Translations under genes and position numbers: made by a program
Shown: in pieces, positions 52,031 to 63,426 of the stretch
How the letters are laid out: every line of letters begins with the position of its first letter
Position numbering within the stretch: position 1 is the first letter of the stretch
The notes under the pieces: generated by a model
Seen by the model: the letters and a program-made list of their open reading frames with translations, nothing else
Told to the model about the DNA's origin: nothing
The model's database searches: none
Assembly: GCA_037178625.1 (NCBI GenBank)
Contig: CM074138.1
Location: 930,001 to 994,000 of the forward strand
Direction: 5' to 3'
DNA: 64,000 nucleotides
From: Skeletonema tropicum
Lineage: Eukaryota; Bacillariophyta; Thalassiosirophyceae; Thalassiosirales; Thalassiosiraceae

Positions 52031-55000
52031 ATGCTGCAACACAAAGTAAATGGCGGCGGCAAAATGACCATTGCATCTTGTTTTTATGATGACGAGAACG
52101 ACACAACTTCTAGCAAGGCGGTCACGGCATTCACAGATGATGATAAGCTCCTTATCTGGGAACAACTTATACTTGGAGAAGGTGGCGACAGATATAAACC
52201 AGCGGTTCAATCATTCGTGAAAGAAATGACCATGAATATGTATCATGGCTATTATGTGTTCTTGGCGACATTTTTCTTGAACTTCATAACCATTGGGCAA
52301 TTCAACTCGAGCAGCCTTTACCTTGATCCATTACATCGATCGTTTCCAGAGAGCGATAGCGGTACTCTTGCTCTTGTATGCACTATTCAGATTGTTGCAG
52401 CCCTTGCATCTTCTCTTGCAGGAGGAATGGCACAAAATGTACTGAATGACTACGTCGGTTTAAATTGGCTCTTCTTCTTCGGAGGGGTATTGATGTCTGC
52501 TGGATTCATCTGGTCCAGCTATACATCATCATTGGCGGGAGTTATGATGGGATCTGTTTCGTTAGGCCTAGGTTTAGGTGCTGGGCTACTATCTGCGGGT
52601 GTATGCGTGCTGTGGTTTGAGCAATCAAGAGGGACTATGCTTCTACTTGCCATATCAGGTCAAGGAATGGGCAATATATTCTTTCCTTGGCTGATTGTGA
52701 AGCTGTTGGAAGCACATCACGACATTGAAGAACCATGGCGCCCAACGATGCGTTGGATGGGTTTACTGAGTTTGATTGTATGTGCGGTTGCTGCACGTCC
52801 CATGAGACTGCCACATCCAGATGAAGTTGAGGAGAATGAAAAGGATGTTGCTACGACCTATGACATAGTAGGGGGTGTTTTCATAACTTTCTGAATTTTT
52901 TATGCTGCCAAAAAACATCGACCAAGTGATTATATGCATACCTAAGGGTATTAGAAGTGATTTATAGGAAGAATTATGTTCATAGCACCACCATGGTCGA
53001 AGATATCAATAGATACAATTGCAAGAAAATCACTCATCTGGTATTGGACATTCACACACCCTACGTTGGAATTACATATGGCTATTGTAGGAGGATACCA
53101 ACCGGTTATGAAAATAATGGCGCCATCCATCATCAGATCTCAAAAGACCAAAAATGGCTTCAACCATGGTATCTTTGCCCTTATATCGTCGCTTACCACA
53201 GATAATACTCATCTCATGATGTAAACTATATGCGGAACTCATGTACCAGTGTATATACAATGATATTTGATAAAATTTTGGGCTATTCATTCATACATGT
53301 TCATGCACTGTAATCATGTAGAATGAGCTGGCAAGTGGCCACAATATCAGTCATCACCATGAAAATGGAGCATATAATTCCATTTGAAACGTAATAAATC
53401 CAAGTCAGCACACAATCTCTTTCTATTGATACATGAGGTGGATCCGCAAACACTGGAGTGCCCGTTCCGGTCTTCATAGCAGTGATATATCCCGTGAGTG
53501 AAGCATGACATCCGAATCGACTCTCATGAATTTTCGCTCGTATATTCTGCAATAGCATGACGAGACGATTATTAATAACGAAAAGAACAGCAACTACTCT
53601 CGATGTATATATACAGGCATTGTTTGCGCGGATCTATGTGTCACGCATTGATTGTCTCATGTAATATTTGCAAATTTGGGTGTCAAATTTAGCTCTCCAT
53701 AATAATCAAATTTTTGTGATATGGGGCTATGTCTCTTACATCATAGACTACATACCGTAATAAGCTGCTTCACATCACTTCATATAACCTATAGAAGGAT
53801 GTCATGTGGTGGAATGAGGTTGAATTATCCGTAGCAATCCCAAAGTACACGGATCTGTCAGCATGCGTTGAGTTCTCATCTGCGCTAGTGGAGAGGGTAG
53901 GATTGCGTATATCTCCTCCTATTCTAATAGAACAACAATGTAAAGACATCCTCCTCTAGCCATGGTATATACAAAGCTGTTTTGGGCATTGAGACCCGAT
54001 GGATGTAGCTCGTGCCTGCGAAACGAAAAATGCCGCACAAAAATTGATGGATTTTTATGATTGCGCCCGTAATGTATAAAGAGCTGATGCCATGGTAATC
54101 ATCAATTTCGTCCATTACCAACTGAACCAGACAACCACCATAGCCCATACAAACATTAGATGCGGCTCATTTGGGTATTATCCGCCGCTCTTCACTAGAT
54201 TGTCGAATAATACACGTGTTGGGCACTTCTTTGTGGAATAAATTCGTGAGAGATACTCCAATATCATGTCCGCTCTATGCGATATCATCCACAAACTGCA
54301 TAACAACCGACGTATATAGCCTAAAGGAGGCGGATGATGTGAAGTTGATTGCTTTGTGCATAACTTATGTTCCAATAAATGAATTCTCCCCCCGAAATGT
54401 TGTGTCGACCGACCGATGTCAACACGTGCCTGGAGTGTTATTTATTGAGTTCTGGGGCAATTCTGAATCCAAAAACGGACAGCAACGTTGTAAGCATCAT
54501 ATAGATGACATCCGATCACTTTAATATGGGAGGGGTGGCGATGGTATTGGTGTAGAGGACGATCATTCGGGCGGCACAATTTTCATCGTCATGGTGGAGT
54601 GTAGTTTTCTAAAAATACTCGTCCGTTCGGGGAATTTTCAAAAATCGGCCACGTGGTCCACCCACACAGTGTATTTGCAGGTGGACTACGGTCCGTCTTT
54701 CTTTTCAAAAGCTAGTATAATTCAATACTTTAGCAAAGATAGGCCGGCTGCCTTGTTCCCGATGAGCGTGCCATCGACAACTTTGTCGAATAAAATGGAG
54801 TTTCGGTCTGTCTGTACACCTCCACAAAAATATTTAAGAACCGCTTCGAAACGTCTCCGGTAATCAAAAGCAGGTTGGAATTAGTACTACATTTTAACCC
54901 TTATCTATCCCTTTTTATGAAAACACCCCCTACCTAATGGATAACAAGCTTGCTACTGACAAGAGTTACGGTTCAATGAGTGAGAGCTCAAATGACAACG

Positions 55001-55858
55001 ATTTGCCTCTGACTAGGAGACATTCAAGTGCCGACTTTGAAAAGCTTCGTGGTGCAAACAGTATAACGTCTATGGTTGATGGAGTTACATACTTGCAGAC
55101 TCCGGAGTTCGTCTGTAGCAGGAGCATATCAGGCGGTGAGTACCGCTCCCTACTTGAATAGTGCAGCTAACTTCACAAGACCCGATGTCGATTTGGCTTC
55201 TATTCCAGCAGGAAACAGCGAGGAGGCGTCTTTCACCCTGAAAGACGTGGCTTTTTCTTCGACTAACCTCTGGCTGTCAGCATTCACCTTCATTGCGTGT
55301 TTTGCATCTCTCAATGCTCAAGTGCTCATTCCTAAATACTGTACCTCTTTAGGATTCCCGGAAGCAGTCGGTGGATTCGCTATGACTTTGTACGGCCTTG
55401 GCATGCTAATTGCCAACATTACAGTAGGTGTAGCGGTAGATCGCTTTGGAGCCTGCCAGCTTCTTGCTTCCGGTTTTGCCACTACCACTATGGCCATGTT
55501 GTTCTTCGCATGGCCACTCAGTGTTTCTGCCCCGCAAATTTATCTTGTAGCTTTCTTGTTTGGTTACTTCCAAGGTCCTTCTAGTTCCTTGCCAATCATC
55601 ATTTTGGCTGATGCATTTGCTTGCTCTAGCCCAGAACACATCCTTGCTTTGAATGGAATGATTAACATTTGCAAATTTCCTGGCTATTTTCTTGGGCCTG
55701 CAATTGCTAGCAGCATTGTTCAGATGTTTGGAGGGTATAGCAATGCAACCGCCTTGTCCGGAATTATTGAAATACTGGGTGCATCAATGCTATTGATGAT
55801 TCCTACCCCAGAGGAGCAACAACGGAGGCTTGTAGAGAAGAAGAGTAGTACCAAATAG
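52031..55858 (+). pseudogene. MFS (SLC16-like) transporter gene split by a transposon
   Basis: The 5' half (52031-52870, up to DVATTYDI) encodes six hydrophobic helices (YVFLATFFLNFITIGQF, LALVCTIQIVAALASSLAGG, LFFFGGVLMSAGFIW, GSVSLGLGLGAGLLSAGVCV and others). The 3' half (54933-55858) encodes a hydrophilic loop (NDNDLPLTRRHSSADFEKLR) and six further helices (LWLSAFTFIACFASL, VGGFAMTLYGLGMLIANITV, YLVAFLFGYFQGPSSSLPI, GYFLGPAIASSIVQMFGG). Together they form a 12-TM major facilitator of SLC16/monocarboxylate-carrier style. A 2060 bp element sits exactly in the TM6-TM7 loop. Joining the halves at the TA still needs one frame change, and another frame change occurs at about 55,070-55,130, so the gene is probably dead unless introns explain the breaks. 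Confidence 0.75.
52871..54930. mobile_element. TIR transposon inserted in the MFS gene
   Basis: The element is 2060 bp with 16 bp inverted ends (GGGGGTGTTTTCATAA left, complement right) and flanking TA (52869-52870 and 54931-54932). No intact transposase. Minus-strand frames with protein-like runs survive, such as GGCLVQLVMDEIDDYHGISS (53924-54148) and LLQNIRAKIHESRFGCHASL (53301-53558), with stops and shifts between them. The TA duplication suggests the IS630/Tc1/mariner group; the GGGG-rich ends could also suit a PIF/Harbinger-like element, though its usual 3-base duplication is not seen. Superfamily not settled. Confidence 0.75.
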
Positions 55859-56363
55859 AGTGTTTGTGGAGAAATAATGCTGAGGTAAAGACTTTCAGCT
55901 TGTATGGATAAAGAAGCATTAGTGTAGATATTAACCACAAAAACAATTCCTGATTTCGAGAAGGGTCCGATGAAGTTACTTATCATCAAATCCAATGATG
56001 AAATGATTATATACATGTACTGGAGAGCCGCGAACCGCGAAGTACTCTTCAATAATAATCTTGGCAGTTGGCAGCTCATTGGCATGCATGCACTCCAGCT
56101 AGCTAGCTGTCTATTCTACCCCTGTTGTCCAGTAATCGGGTCTTTGTACCCGTTTCACGCCCCTACCTAATGAATGTTTCTACCCCTTTCTATCCAAGTT
56201 TCCCAGATAAGTATCCAGAAGTTGGGCAGTCCTGCATACGTCAGTTTCATCAATCTTCACCAAAACTTGATCTGCTGTTTCGCCACCGTCCAAGCCGCTG
56301 TCAACCAAGCCAAAGACGTCTTCACCACGGCAAACGCCGCTAATAACAAAACGACTTGTAAAA
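55859..56363. other. Intergenic region upstream of the lipoamide dehydrogenase
   Basis: This 505 bp stretch has no gene recognised. Short frames are domain-free. It holds the 3' flank of the MFS pseudogene and the promoter of the plastid enzyme gene. Confidence 0.4.
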
Positions 56364-58007
56364 ATGAAGCTATTTGTTGCGACAACACTCCTCTCTGCCG
56401 CAGCGGCATTTAGCCCTGCCAGGACTAGCACTCCTCTCCGCTCAGTTACATCTCTTGATGCATCTAAATGCGGCAACTTCGACTTCGACGTCATTATCGT
56501 CGGTTGTGGTGTCGGTGGTCACGGAGCTGCACTTCATTCACGTGCTCAGGACTTGACCACTGCTGTCTTTTCCGGACAAGATGTCGGAGGAACATGCGTC
56601 AACCGTGGATGTGTCCCCTCCAAGGCTTTGCTTGCCGCCAGTGGTCGCGTACGTGAAATGAGGGATTCTGCTCATTTGAGTGAATTTGGTATCGAGGTTG
56701 AGGGAGAAGTCAAGTACGACAGAGAAGGTGTCGCTGGTCATGCGAAGCAGTTGGCCAACAGAGTGAAGGGAAATTTGGAAGGAAGTTTGGTTGCTTTGGG
56801 TGTTGACATTGTCGATGGGCGTGGTGTCTTGACTGGAACTGCACATGAGGTGAAGGATGAAAACTCTGGAAAGGTTTACACTGCCAAGGATATCATTCTT
56901 GCACCTGGATCGATCCCCTTCGTTCCTCCTGGAGTTACTGTTGATGAAAAAACTGTGTACACCTCTGATGGTGCTCTTGAGCTTAACTCAGTTCCTGAAT
57001 GGGTTGCTATTGTCGGATCTGGATACATTGGCCTTGAATTCTCTGATGTTTACACCGCCTTGGGAAGTGAGGTTACTTTTATCGAGGCATTGCCCAATAT
57101 TATGCCTACATTCGATAGGGAGATTGCCAAGCTCGCCGAAAGATTGCTCATTCGTGAAAGACCTATTGACTACAGAACGGGAGTTTTCGCTAGCGAGGTC
57201 ACACCTGGAATCCCCGGAGAGAAGCCTGTTACAATTAAGATGATTGATGCCAATACAAAGTGAGTATATTGGGATCTATCACACTTCATGGTTGTGTTAT
57301 TTGAGCAAGCTCTCATAAATGTTTTTCATTTCTTGAACGTCAGGGAACACGTTGAAACGCTCGAGGTCGATGCTTGTATGATTGCCACCGGACGTGTGCC
57401 CAACACACAAAACATGGGACTTGAGGAATCTGGTATTGAGACCCAACGTGGATTTGTTGCAGTTGATGAAAAGATGCGAGTATTGACCAAGCATGAGGAC
57501 GGAGAAGTTGTACCAAATGTTTGGTGTATCGGAGATGCCAACGGAAAGATGATGTTGGCTCATGCTGCATCAGCCCAGGGAATTAGTGCTATTGAAAATA
57601 TCGTCGGCAGGGAACATGCTGTCAACCATGATGCTATCCCAGCTGCTTGCTTCACTCATCCAGAAATTGCTATGGTCGGTCCTACTGAGGAACAAGCCAT
57701 TGAGCGTGCCGAGAAGGAGGGATGGACTCTTGGAAAGTCCACGGGCAGCTTCCGTGCCAACTCTAAGGCACTCGCTGAGTTGGAAGGAAATGGTATGGCC
57801 AAGGTTCTTTACAACAAGGACACTGGTAAGGTTGTAGCTGTTCACATTATTGGAATTCACGCTGCTGATTTGATCCAAGAATGTTCAAATGCTGTTGCGG
57901 CCGGAACAACTGTGCAAGAATTGAGTATGATGGTACACACGCACCCAACTCTTTGCGAAGTATTGGACGAGGCATTCAAGGGAGCTGTCGGTATGTCTGC
58001 ACACTAA
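56364..58007 (+). CDS. Dihydrolipoamide dehydrogenase (E3), plastid-targeted, two exons
   Basis: Exons 56364-57259 and 57344-58007 give 519 residues; the 84-base intron (GTGAGT...CGTCAG) is phase-matched and restores [11 protein letters not shown]. The presequence [20 protein letters not shown] is a signal peptide with the AAAAF/SPAR plastid motif. FAD-binding GxGxxG at 47-52 ([11 protein letters not shown]) precedes the redox disulfide [13 protein letters not shown] (Cys78, Cys83). An NAD motif [14 protein letters not shown] follows, then a second FAD segment [16 protein letters not shown] and the C-terminal [15 protein letters not shown] with the His-Pro of the active-site base. E3 reoxidises dihydrolipoamide in the plastid pyruvate dehydrogenase complex feeding fatty acid synthesis. 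All key residues are present. Confidence 0.92.
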
Positions 58008-58136
58008 GTAGTGTCGAGTTGCTGGTGCTAGAGAAATTAAAACGCAAACAAAGCGGAGACGTTTTTCTTTAGAGACATCGAGTGATTAATGAACAAATGC
58101 ATAAAAGATTAAGATTATCATTAGCTCTATGCGCAT

Positions 58137-58697
58137 CTATGCTGTCATCATCTCATCTGCTGGGTTAAATTCGGTGAGCGAGGCATATGCCTGTATTGCA
58201 TCGTTCTTCCATTTCAATTCTGTCAACGAGACTGGTACTCTGCACAAGATCTGCTCAGGCCCGCACTGGACATATGATTCGTTTTCTACAATGAACATAC
58301 TCCCCTTTTTGACAATAACTCCAGACTCATAAGACACATCTTCATCATTATGAGCTACAGTTAGATCGAACCCATAAACTAGCCCATGCTCACAGTCATG
58401 TGTCCATACAATTTGCACAGTATCGACCAAGCAATATCTGACAATAGCTGGCGATCCATCACCCACTTCTGTTCCATCAACATACCACGTTCCCTCTTGA
58501 TATGCGATGACGTCTCCTTCATTAATGTCAGCAGAGATGTGGTCTATGCCTCTCCCATATTTACTTTTGTCGGACTGCCGATCAATCTGCTGGTGTAATG
58601 AAGTCAATCTGGAATAAGGGTTCTGTGATTTTGCATTGCCAAAGGAGAGCGATGACCGAATCAATGATAGCAGTAGAAAGCATTTCTTAGAATACAT
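58137..58697 (-). CDS. Hypothetical secreted or organelle-targeted small protein
   Basis: The protein has 186 residues with an N-terminal hydrophobic signal-like stretch (MYSKKCFLLLSLIRSSLSFG) where SLSF could be a plastid-type cleavage site. The rest is strand-rich with Asp/Glu and aromatic residues (EGDVIAYQEGTWYVDGTEVG, VQIVWTHDCEHGLVYGFDLT, SGVIVKKGSMFIVENESYVQ). The family was not recognised. The 3' end faces the lipoamide dehydrogenase gene 129 bp away. Confidence 0.6.
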   Translation of the reverse strand: MYSKKCFLLLSLIRSSLSFGNAKSQNPYSRLTSLHQQIDRQSDKSKYGRGIDHISADINEGDVIAYQEGTWYVDGTEVGDGSPAIVRYCLVDTVQIVWTHDCEHGLVYGFDLTVAHNDEDVSYESGVIVKKGSMFIVENESYVQCGPEQILCRVPVSLTELKWKNDAIQAYASLTEFNPADEMMTA

Positions 58698-58954
58698 GGC
58701 ACTCCTCTCTCACAGCATAAGTGGCACGATGCATGCACGGACAGGAATGTATAATGGTACATCAACATTGGTCATGATGCAGTAGCCAAGTAGTATTTTG
58801 CACCTTTCACGCTCCCGCCAAAATGCAGGCAAGCGGTTGGCGGTTAGCTGTTGATTTTGTTGTGCTGTACTGTGTTGATATAACATCTACAAATACGTTT
58901 ACAATGTGGTTACGACGACTTATATGCCAGTTGTGCCTGGTGGCATACTTTTAG
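58698..58954. other. Short intergenic region
   Basis: This 257 bp stretch lies between two minus-strand genes and has no feature recognised. It probably contains the promoter of the gene ending at 58137. Confidence 0.35.
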
Positions 58955-59497
58955 TTACAGTTCATCATTCTTGGCAACATCTTCCCAAATTATCCGCAGT
59001 TGTTTCAACCATGCATTTTTATCTGTTTTGAAGAGTGCAGCATCTTCTGGACTCAGCTGCCCTCCAGCAAGTGTTGCTTCTAGAATGGCCTCTTCGTTCT
59101 CTAAGAAAAACTCCCAGCTTACACCACCCATTTGTTTCTTCGCATTCTGTCGTGCCTTTGCAAGTTCATCATCTTGGACCATTTGTTTCAAACTTGATGC
59201 TACTTTCCCATCGCCAACTTGTTCTTCGTCTAATGCTGGCAGTTTACTGATAATCAATTCCATCTCTGCACGAGCTTTGGGGTCGTCACCAACTGCTTCC
59301 AATAAACCTCGTATTGTGTCCTCTCTTTCCTCTGGTGACATTCCCATGAATATTTCCATTGCTTGAAGTGCTTCAGGATCGTTCAAGAGTGGATGATCTT
59401 CCTCGATTATGATAGGTCCGGCGGCTGCGTATGCTACCAGATATGACTGGCATAGTGCCACAATTACTAGAGCGAGTGAATTAAGTCGTAACCACAT
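58955..59497 (-). CDS. Hypothetical secreted helical acidic protein
   Basis: The protein has 180 residues from the ATG at 59497 (MWLRLNSLALVIVALCQSYL); the frame is open further 5' without a better start. The signal peptide probably ends after VAYAAAG. The mature protein is helical and acidic (PEALQAMEIFMGMSPEERED, ARAEMELIISKLPALDEEQV, SPEDAALFKTDKNAWLKQLR). No known domain. The C-terminal KNDEL is close to an ER-retention KDEL-like tail, with an extra Asn, so retention in the ER lumen is possible. Confidence 0.6.
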   Translation of the reverse strand: MWLRLNSLALVIVALCQSYLVAYAAAGPIIIEEDHPLLNDPEALQAMEIFMGMSPEEREDTIRGLLEAVGDDPKARAEMELIISKLPALDEEQVGDGKVASSLKQMVQDDELAKARQNAKKQMGGVSWEFFLENEEAILEATLAGGQLSPEDAALFKTDKNAWLKQLRIIWEDVAKNDEL

Positions 59498-59595
59498 TGT
59501 TATGGAGGATCTTATTAGTGTGTTATGCTGAAGATGCGTAGGCGCGTAGCTATCAACACCACCAAAAAACTGGGGGAGATGACGCACGAAGGTTA

Positions 59596-60154
59596 CAGTC
59601 GAGTAGCACGAACAGTACCCGGGGGGGGTACAGAAATTTTGGCTAGGCTGAGTTCTAGGGGGGGGGTACAACTCGAAAATCACCACCTCAATGTCGACAT
59701 CCACCACACAATGTCGGAGGACTTTGCACATGCTACTACTATGAATTGCATCTTGTGTACTACTGAATTAAATGAAGCACTGGAGTGACAGTCCGTTCCA
59801 TTCATACCAGTGCAATGAATTCCAAACATACTACAAGATTGTGAAGAAAAACAGTAAAGTGACTTGCGTCTATTGCAAGTCTGCTGTAGGGAACAAGATG
59901 TGCTCGAGCAAAATGTGCAAGAAAAAATGTTGTCTTAAGCATGACGTCCACTGTCCTCAACACGAAAGAAAGAAGTAGTAAGGTATTCATTAAGATATGA
60001 TAGATGTGTGTTCAATGGTCCTAACCTAAGCGTTTACCTAATAAGAGCCCTGCAATTATGTCGGTGAGGGGGGTACAAAACTTTACCCTAGGCTGAGATT
60101 TGGAGGGGGGGGTACAAGCAAAGTTAGGGGGGTACTGTTCGTGCTACTCGACTG
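59596..60154. mobile_element. Tc1-like MITE with 25 bp inverted repeats
   Basis: The element is 559 bp bounded by perfect 25 bp inverted repeats beginning CAGTCGAGTAGCACGAACAG, flanked by TA (59594-59595 and 60155-60156). CAGT-termini and TA duplication are typical of Tc1-like elements. Just inside both ends lie G-runs followed by TAC (GGGGGGGGTAC), and GGCTGAG-type words repeat. It encodes only a short Cys-rich frame (59772-59978), so it is non-autonomous. It lies about 100 bp upstream of the gene at 59497. Confidence 0.85.
59772..59978 (+). CDS. Cys/His-rich zinc-finger-like small protein in the MITE
   Basis: This 68-codon ATG frame ends in a Cys cluster CVYCKSAVGNKMC...CKKKCCLKHDVHCPQHERKK, preceded by FHSYQCNEFQTYYKIV. 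The spacing resembles the C-terminal zinc-binding tail of piggyBac-type or other DDE transposases. It may be the surviving 3' exon of a transposase. Whether it is translated is unknown. Confidence 0.4.
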   Translation: MKHWSDSPFHSYQCNEFQTYYKIVKKNSKVTCVYCKSAVGNKMCSSKMCKKKCCLKHDVHCPQHERKK

Positions 60155-61063
60155 TAGGCCTTTGGATAGGGGGCGAGGGGGAGCCCCCCGATACACTGTT
60201 GATGAGTACCGTACGTTTGCTTTCAAAAGTCGAGCAAAAGTTTGAAAACCACTTTTTGTATATTCATATCGATGATGAGATTTTAAACCGCAAAAAATTT
60301 TAGAAGTTCTCGAGTGTCCCAAAATGGGACACTCGGTCAATATGCTGTAATGACCCAAAAAAGTTTACAGACGCCTTCTATCCACTCTTGTGATCAATAA
60401 CATGTGCTTAGGTTGCTCAATTTTGCTTTACTGATGGACAAATTTGGCAGGCATGCCCATAGTAAACCCCAAAATGCATATCTCGGCGAGAAAATAAGAT
60501 ATAAGTACGATTCTTGGATACCATATGATCTCATAAGTATACTCTACAGGTCTGCATCATTGGTTTAGCATATATCTCCGTTATAGTAGAAATTAAAGTT
60601 ATGGGCTAGTCAGGCGGCCGCCATGGTGGAGGTCTCAAAAAAATGGGCCCGGCCGACGAATTGGTGGCGGGAACGGAGATTGTCTGGGCTTATATCATTA
60701 CTCATTAATATAGTACTTCTTTTACAATAGTTGTACAGAATATCGAAATGTAGCACCTAATCACAAGGATTTTATTATATTCCCATCCAAAGTAAATCAA
60801 TAAGAATCCCATTATCAAATTTTACGGTAACTACTTATAGAAGTTCCAAGTAGCGAAAAAGTCAATAATATAGATTTTCAGGCTACACGCTACACCAACA
60901 ACGCAGTCAAAAGTGATGCCAGTCCAATTTCACGTTGAGGGAAAATCTGGGAATTATGAATTATTGACCAGATATCCATCACATTTTTACTCATGGTATT
61001 TTAGTGATCGCAAATAAGCAAAAAATCAACCGCATCAACAGGCATCAACTAATACTCGTACTC
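60155..61063. other. Intergenic region, about 0.9 kb
   Basis: There is no gene here. A perfect 10 bp stem hairpin with five-base loop (CGAGTGTCCCAAAATGGGAC and ACTCG) lies at 60,311-60,335. The remainder is AT-rich and precedes the plastid-targeted recombinase gene. Confidence 0.5.
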
Positions 61064-63407
61064 ATGTACCTACCAACATCGCTCTTGCTTCTGGCACTCC
61101 TATCTTGTCATTTATTCTGTGGGCTGGCGTTTTCCCCAGGTGCCACAGAGCGATGTCAGCGGCAGCCTTTGAAACTTCAGTTTGATGACTTGAAAGATTT
61201 TGATCTCTCCATCGGCTGCTCGGATGTCAATGGGAAGCTGACCAACGGTGCCGATCTGAATGCGTATATGAGTGACTTTCCTGAGCTGCATTCTATGTTT
61301 CAACGCGACGGAACATCTTATTCCCCCTCCATATCTTCGTCATTGATACAGAAGCTGAAATCATCGGGTTTTCAGGATGATAATGACGTTGTGTCCTTTG
61401 CAATGGACTTTGCCTCCCGACCGGAAGTAATCTCACAGATACTGATACAGGATTTTCAGTGGAATTCAATTGATGCACATCGAGCTAGAGTGGGAATAAC
61501 AAATTTGGTGAAGGATAAAATACAATCAAACATTGGATCAGGAAGACTGCAAGCAAACATTGATGAAGGTATGTTATTACAGAGAAGCGAAATGCAATCC
61601 AATATTTCCCTTCCGCTGCAAAATGTTGTTGAATCTGTGCCCGAATCTTCAGAAACGGTTGAGAACAAACAATCTCCAGACGAGGTAGCTAATGAACAAG
61701 TGGAGGAAGCATCACCAAAACCCAAGCTAGCACCCTGGAAATCAGTGTTAGTGAATGACAAGGCAAAACGAAGACGCACACTTAAAGATCGCAATAAGCT
61801 CGGCAACGATGATAGCAAAGCAAGTGCTGCAAATGTTGATAGCTACAACTATGGCCTCATTGATAATCATGCTGATCGCACAATATATCATACGCTGTTC
61901 GAGGAACTAGAAAATTTTTGGAGTTTCATGACAGTGCATCAGGCTGCAGCCGTTTCTGAGCCACCAATAAGAGAGAAAACAGCTGAAGTTTACATGAGAC
62001 ATGCACGATTATTCTTAGGGTGGGTCGTTGATGCTCGTGGAAATATATTGGATATGGATATCTTAAACGAGCTAGACAAAGGAGATGATGACGTTGAATT
62101 GCACACAGCAACAAAATCTTCTCCCTTGACAGCATCTACCTCAAAGGCTAGTGCGATAAGTGAAGCCATCGATGTTCGTAGAGCAATGTGGAAAAGGCTG
62201 CAACAACGTATCGGAAAAGACGCGACTCCTGCAGATATGAAACGTGACTTATCTCTGACTGATATATTCTTGGATCAAAATACTGAATCAGCTAAATGCA
62301 TTGTACAATATATATTGTGGATGAGATCTGAGCGAAGTATTTCATCAAACTATGAAGCAAACATTCTTCGTGGCTTGATAAAGATTGTCAAGTTCAGATT
62401 CGCTGGAGAATTAAGTGCCGCTAATAATGCACTACAAAGCGCCACGTCAAAGACTCCGCTTGACGATATTCCTGTAAGTGCTTCCTGTCCCACTCGCACA
62501 TGGGTCTTTAACATATCTCACAGTAACTGATTTGTCACTCTATCTATTATTTCTCCAGGTGGTCATTGAATTGAGAAAGTTCCATAGAGATGCTGGAAAT
62601 AGAAGTAAAAAGGCACCGCGGTCGAGTGATGAGGGAAAGAAATGGCTGGACTGGAATGAATACCTAGAAGTTATTGAGCTGTTGAAGGCAGACTTGGGAG
62701 GCTTGATCGACAAGTACGAGATTGAAGCAAATGGACAGCAAGCAAATCAGGTCAACAATGGAGTGAAACGATCAAAATCACTTCAAGTCCAACAGAAAGA
62801 AATCGCTACTATCTTCCAGCACTACTTGATTTTGTCATTCTTTGCATGTGTTCCAGATCGACAACGGACCTTCAGAGAGCTGCAACTTGATAAAAATTTT
62901 ATGAGAATTGACAGCGAAGCGAATAACGGGGAGGATACTTGGGTTATCCGCCATTCTGCCGACGACTACAAAACAGGAGCAACGTATGGAGAACGTCCTC
63001 CCCTCCCACTTCTACCATCACTCACTCCAGCTATCGATGACTTTATTGAGCGTTGGAGGCCGTGTTTGCTCCGGAACTCAGATGGCACACCTCTTATCGA
63101 CAATTTTTTATTTCATCAACCCAAGACTGGTAACCCTTTGTCTGCAAATTCGATGTACCAAATTGTGTCTAGATGCTGTTACAAGTACAAGGAAAAGAAG
63201 ACAAATCCGCATCTTCTTCGAGATATGATAGTCACCCATGTGAGAAAAAACTCAGATGCTTCCGAGAAGGAGCTAGAGGCTCTGGCTCTGTATATGGGCC
63301 ATTCCGTTCAGATGCAACGCGACAGTTATGACAGAAGGACGCTTGAGCAAAAGGTGATGCCTGCAGTCAGTTTGATGCAGAGCATCAACTCTGTAGACAA
63401 GCAGTGA
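61064..63407 (+). CDS. Predicted plastid-targeted tyrosine recombinase, two exons
   Basis: Exons 61064-62473 and 62559-63407 give 752 residues; the 85-base intron (GTAAGT...CTCCAG) falls between complete codons (DDIP/VVIEL). The start MYLPTSLLLLALLSCHLFCG runs into LAF/SPGATE, a diatom plastid presequence. The middle is Ser/Glu-rich and disordered, then a core-binding-like helix bundle (EVYMRHARLFLGWVVDARGN). The catalytic half shows ACVPDRQRTFRELQL (candidate Arg I), a Lys in ADDYKTGATYG, NPHLLRDMIVTHVRK (H-x-x-R, about residue 685), LYMGHSVQMQ (His) and DSYDRRT (nucleophile Tyr, about 726). The full R-K-H-R-H-Y set of a phage integrase-type recombinase seems present. Role could be recombination of plastid DNA; origin may be a plasmid, virus or transposon. 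Confidence 0.7.
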
Positions 63408-63426
63408 TTAAGTGGTAGTATTATCA

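Noticed and set aside
52871..54930. piggyBac assignment of the element in the MFS gene
   Set aside because: The minus-strand text GGCLVQLVMDEIDDYHGIS suggested it, but the target duplication is TA rather than TTAA and the ends start with G-runs.
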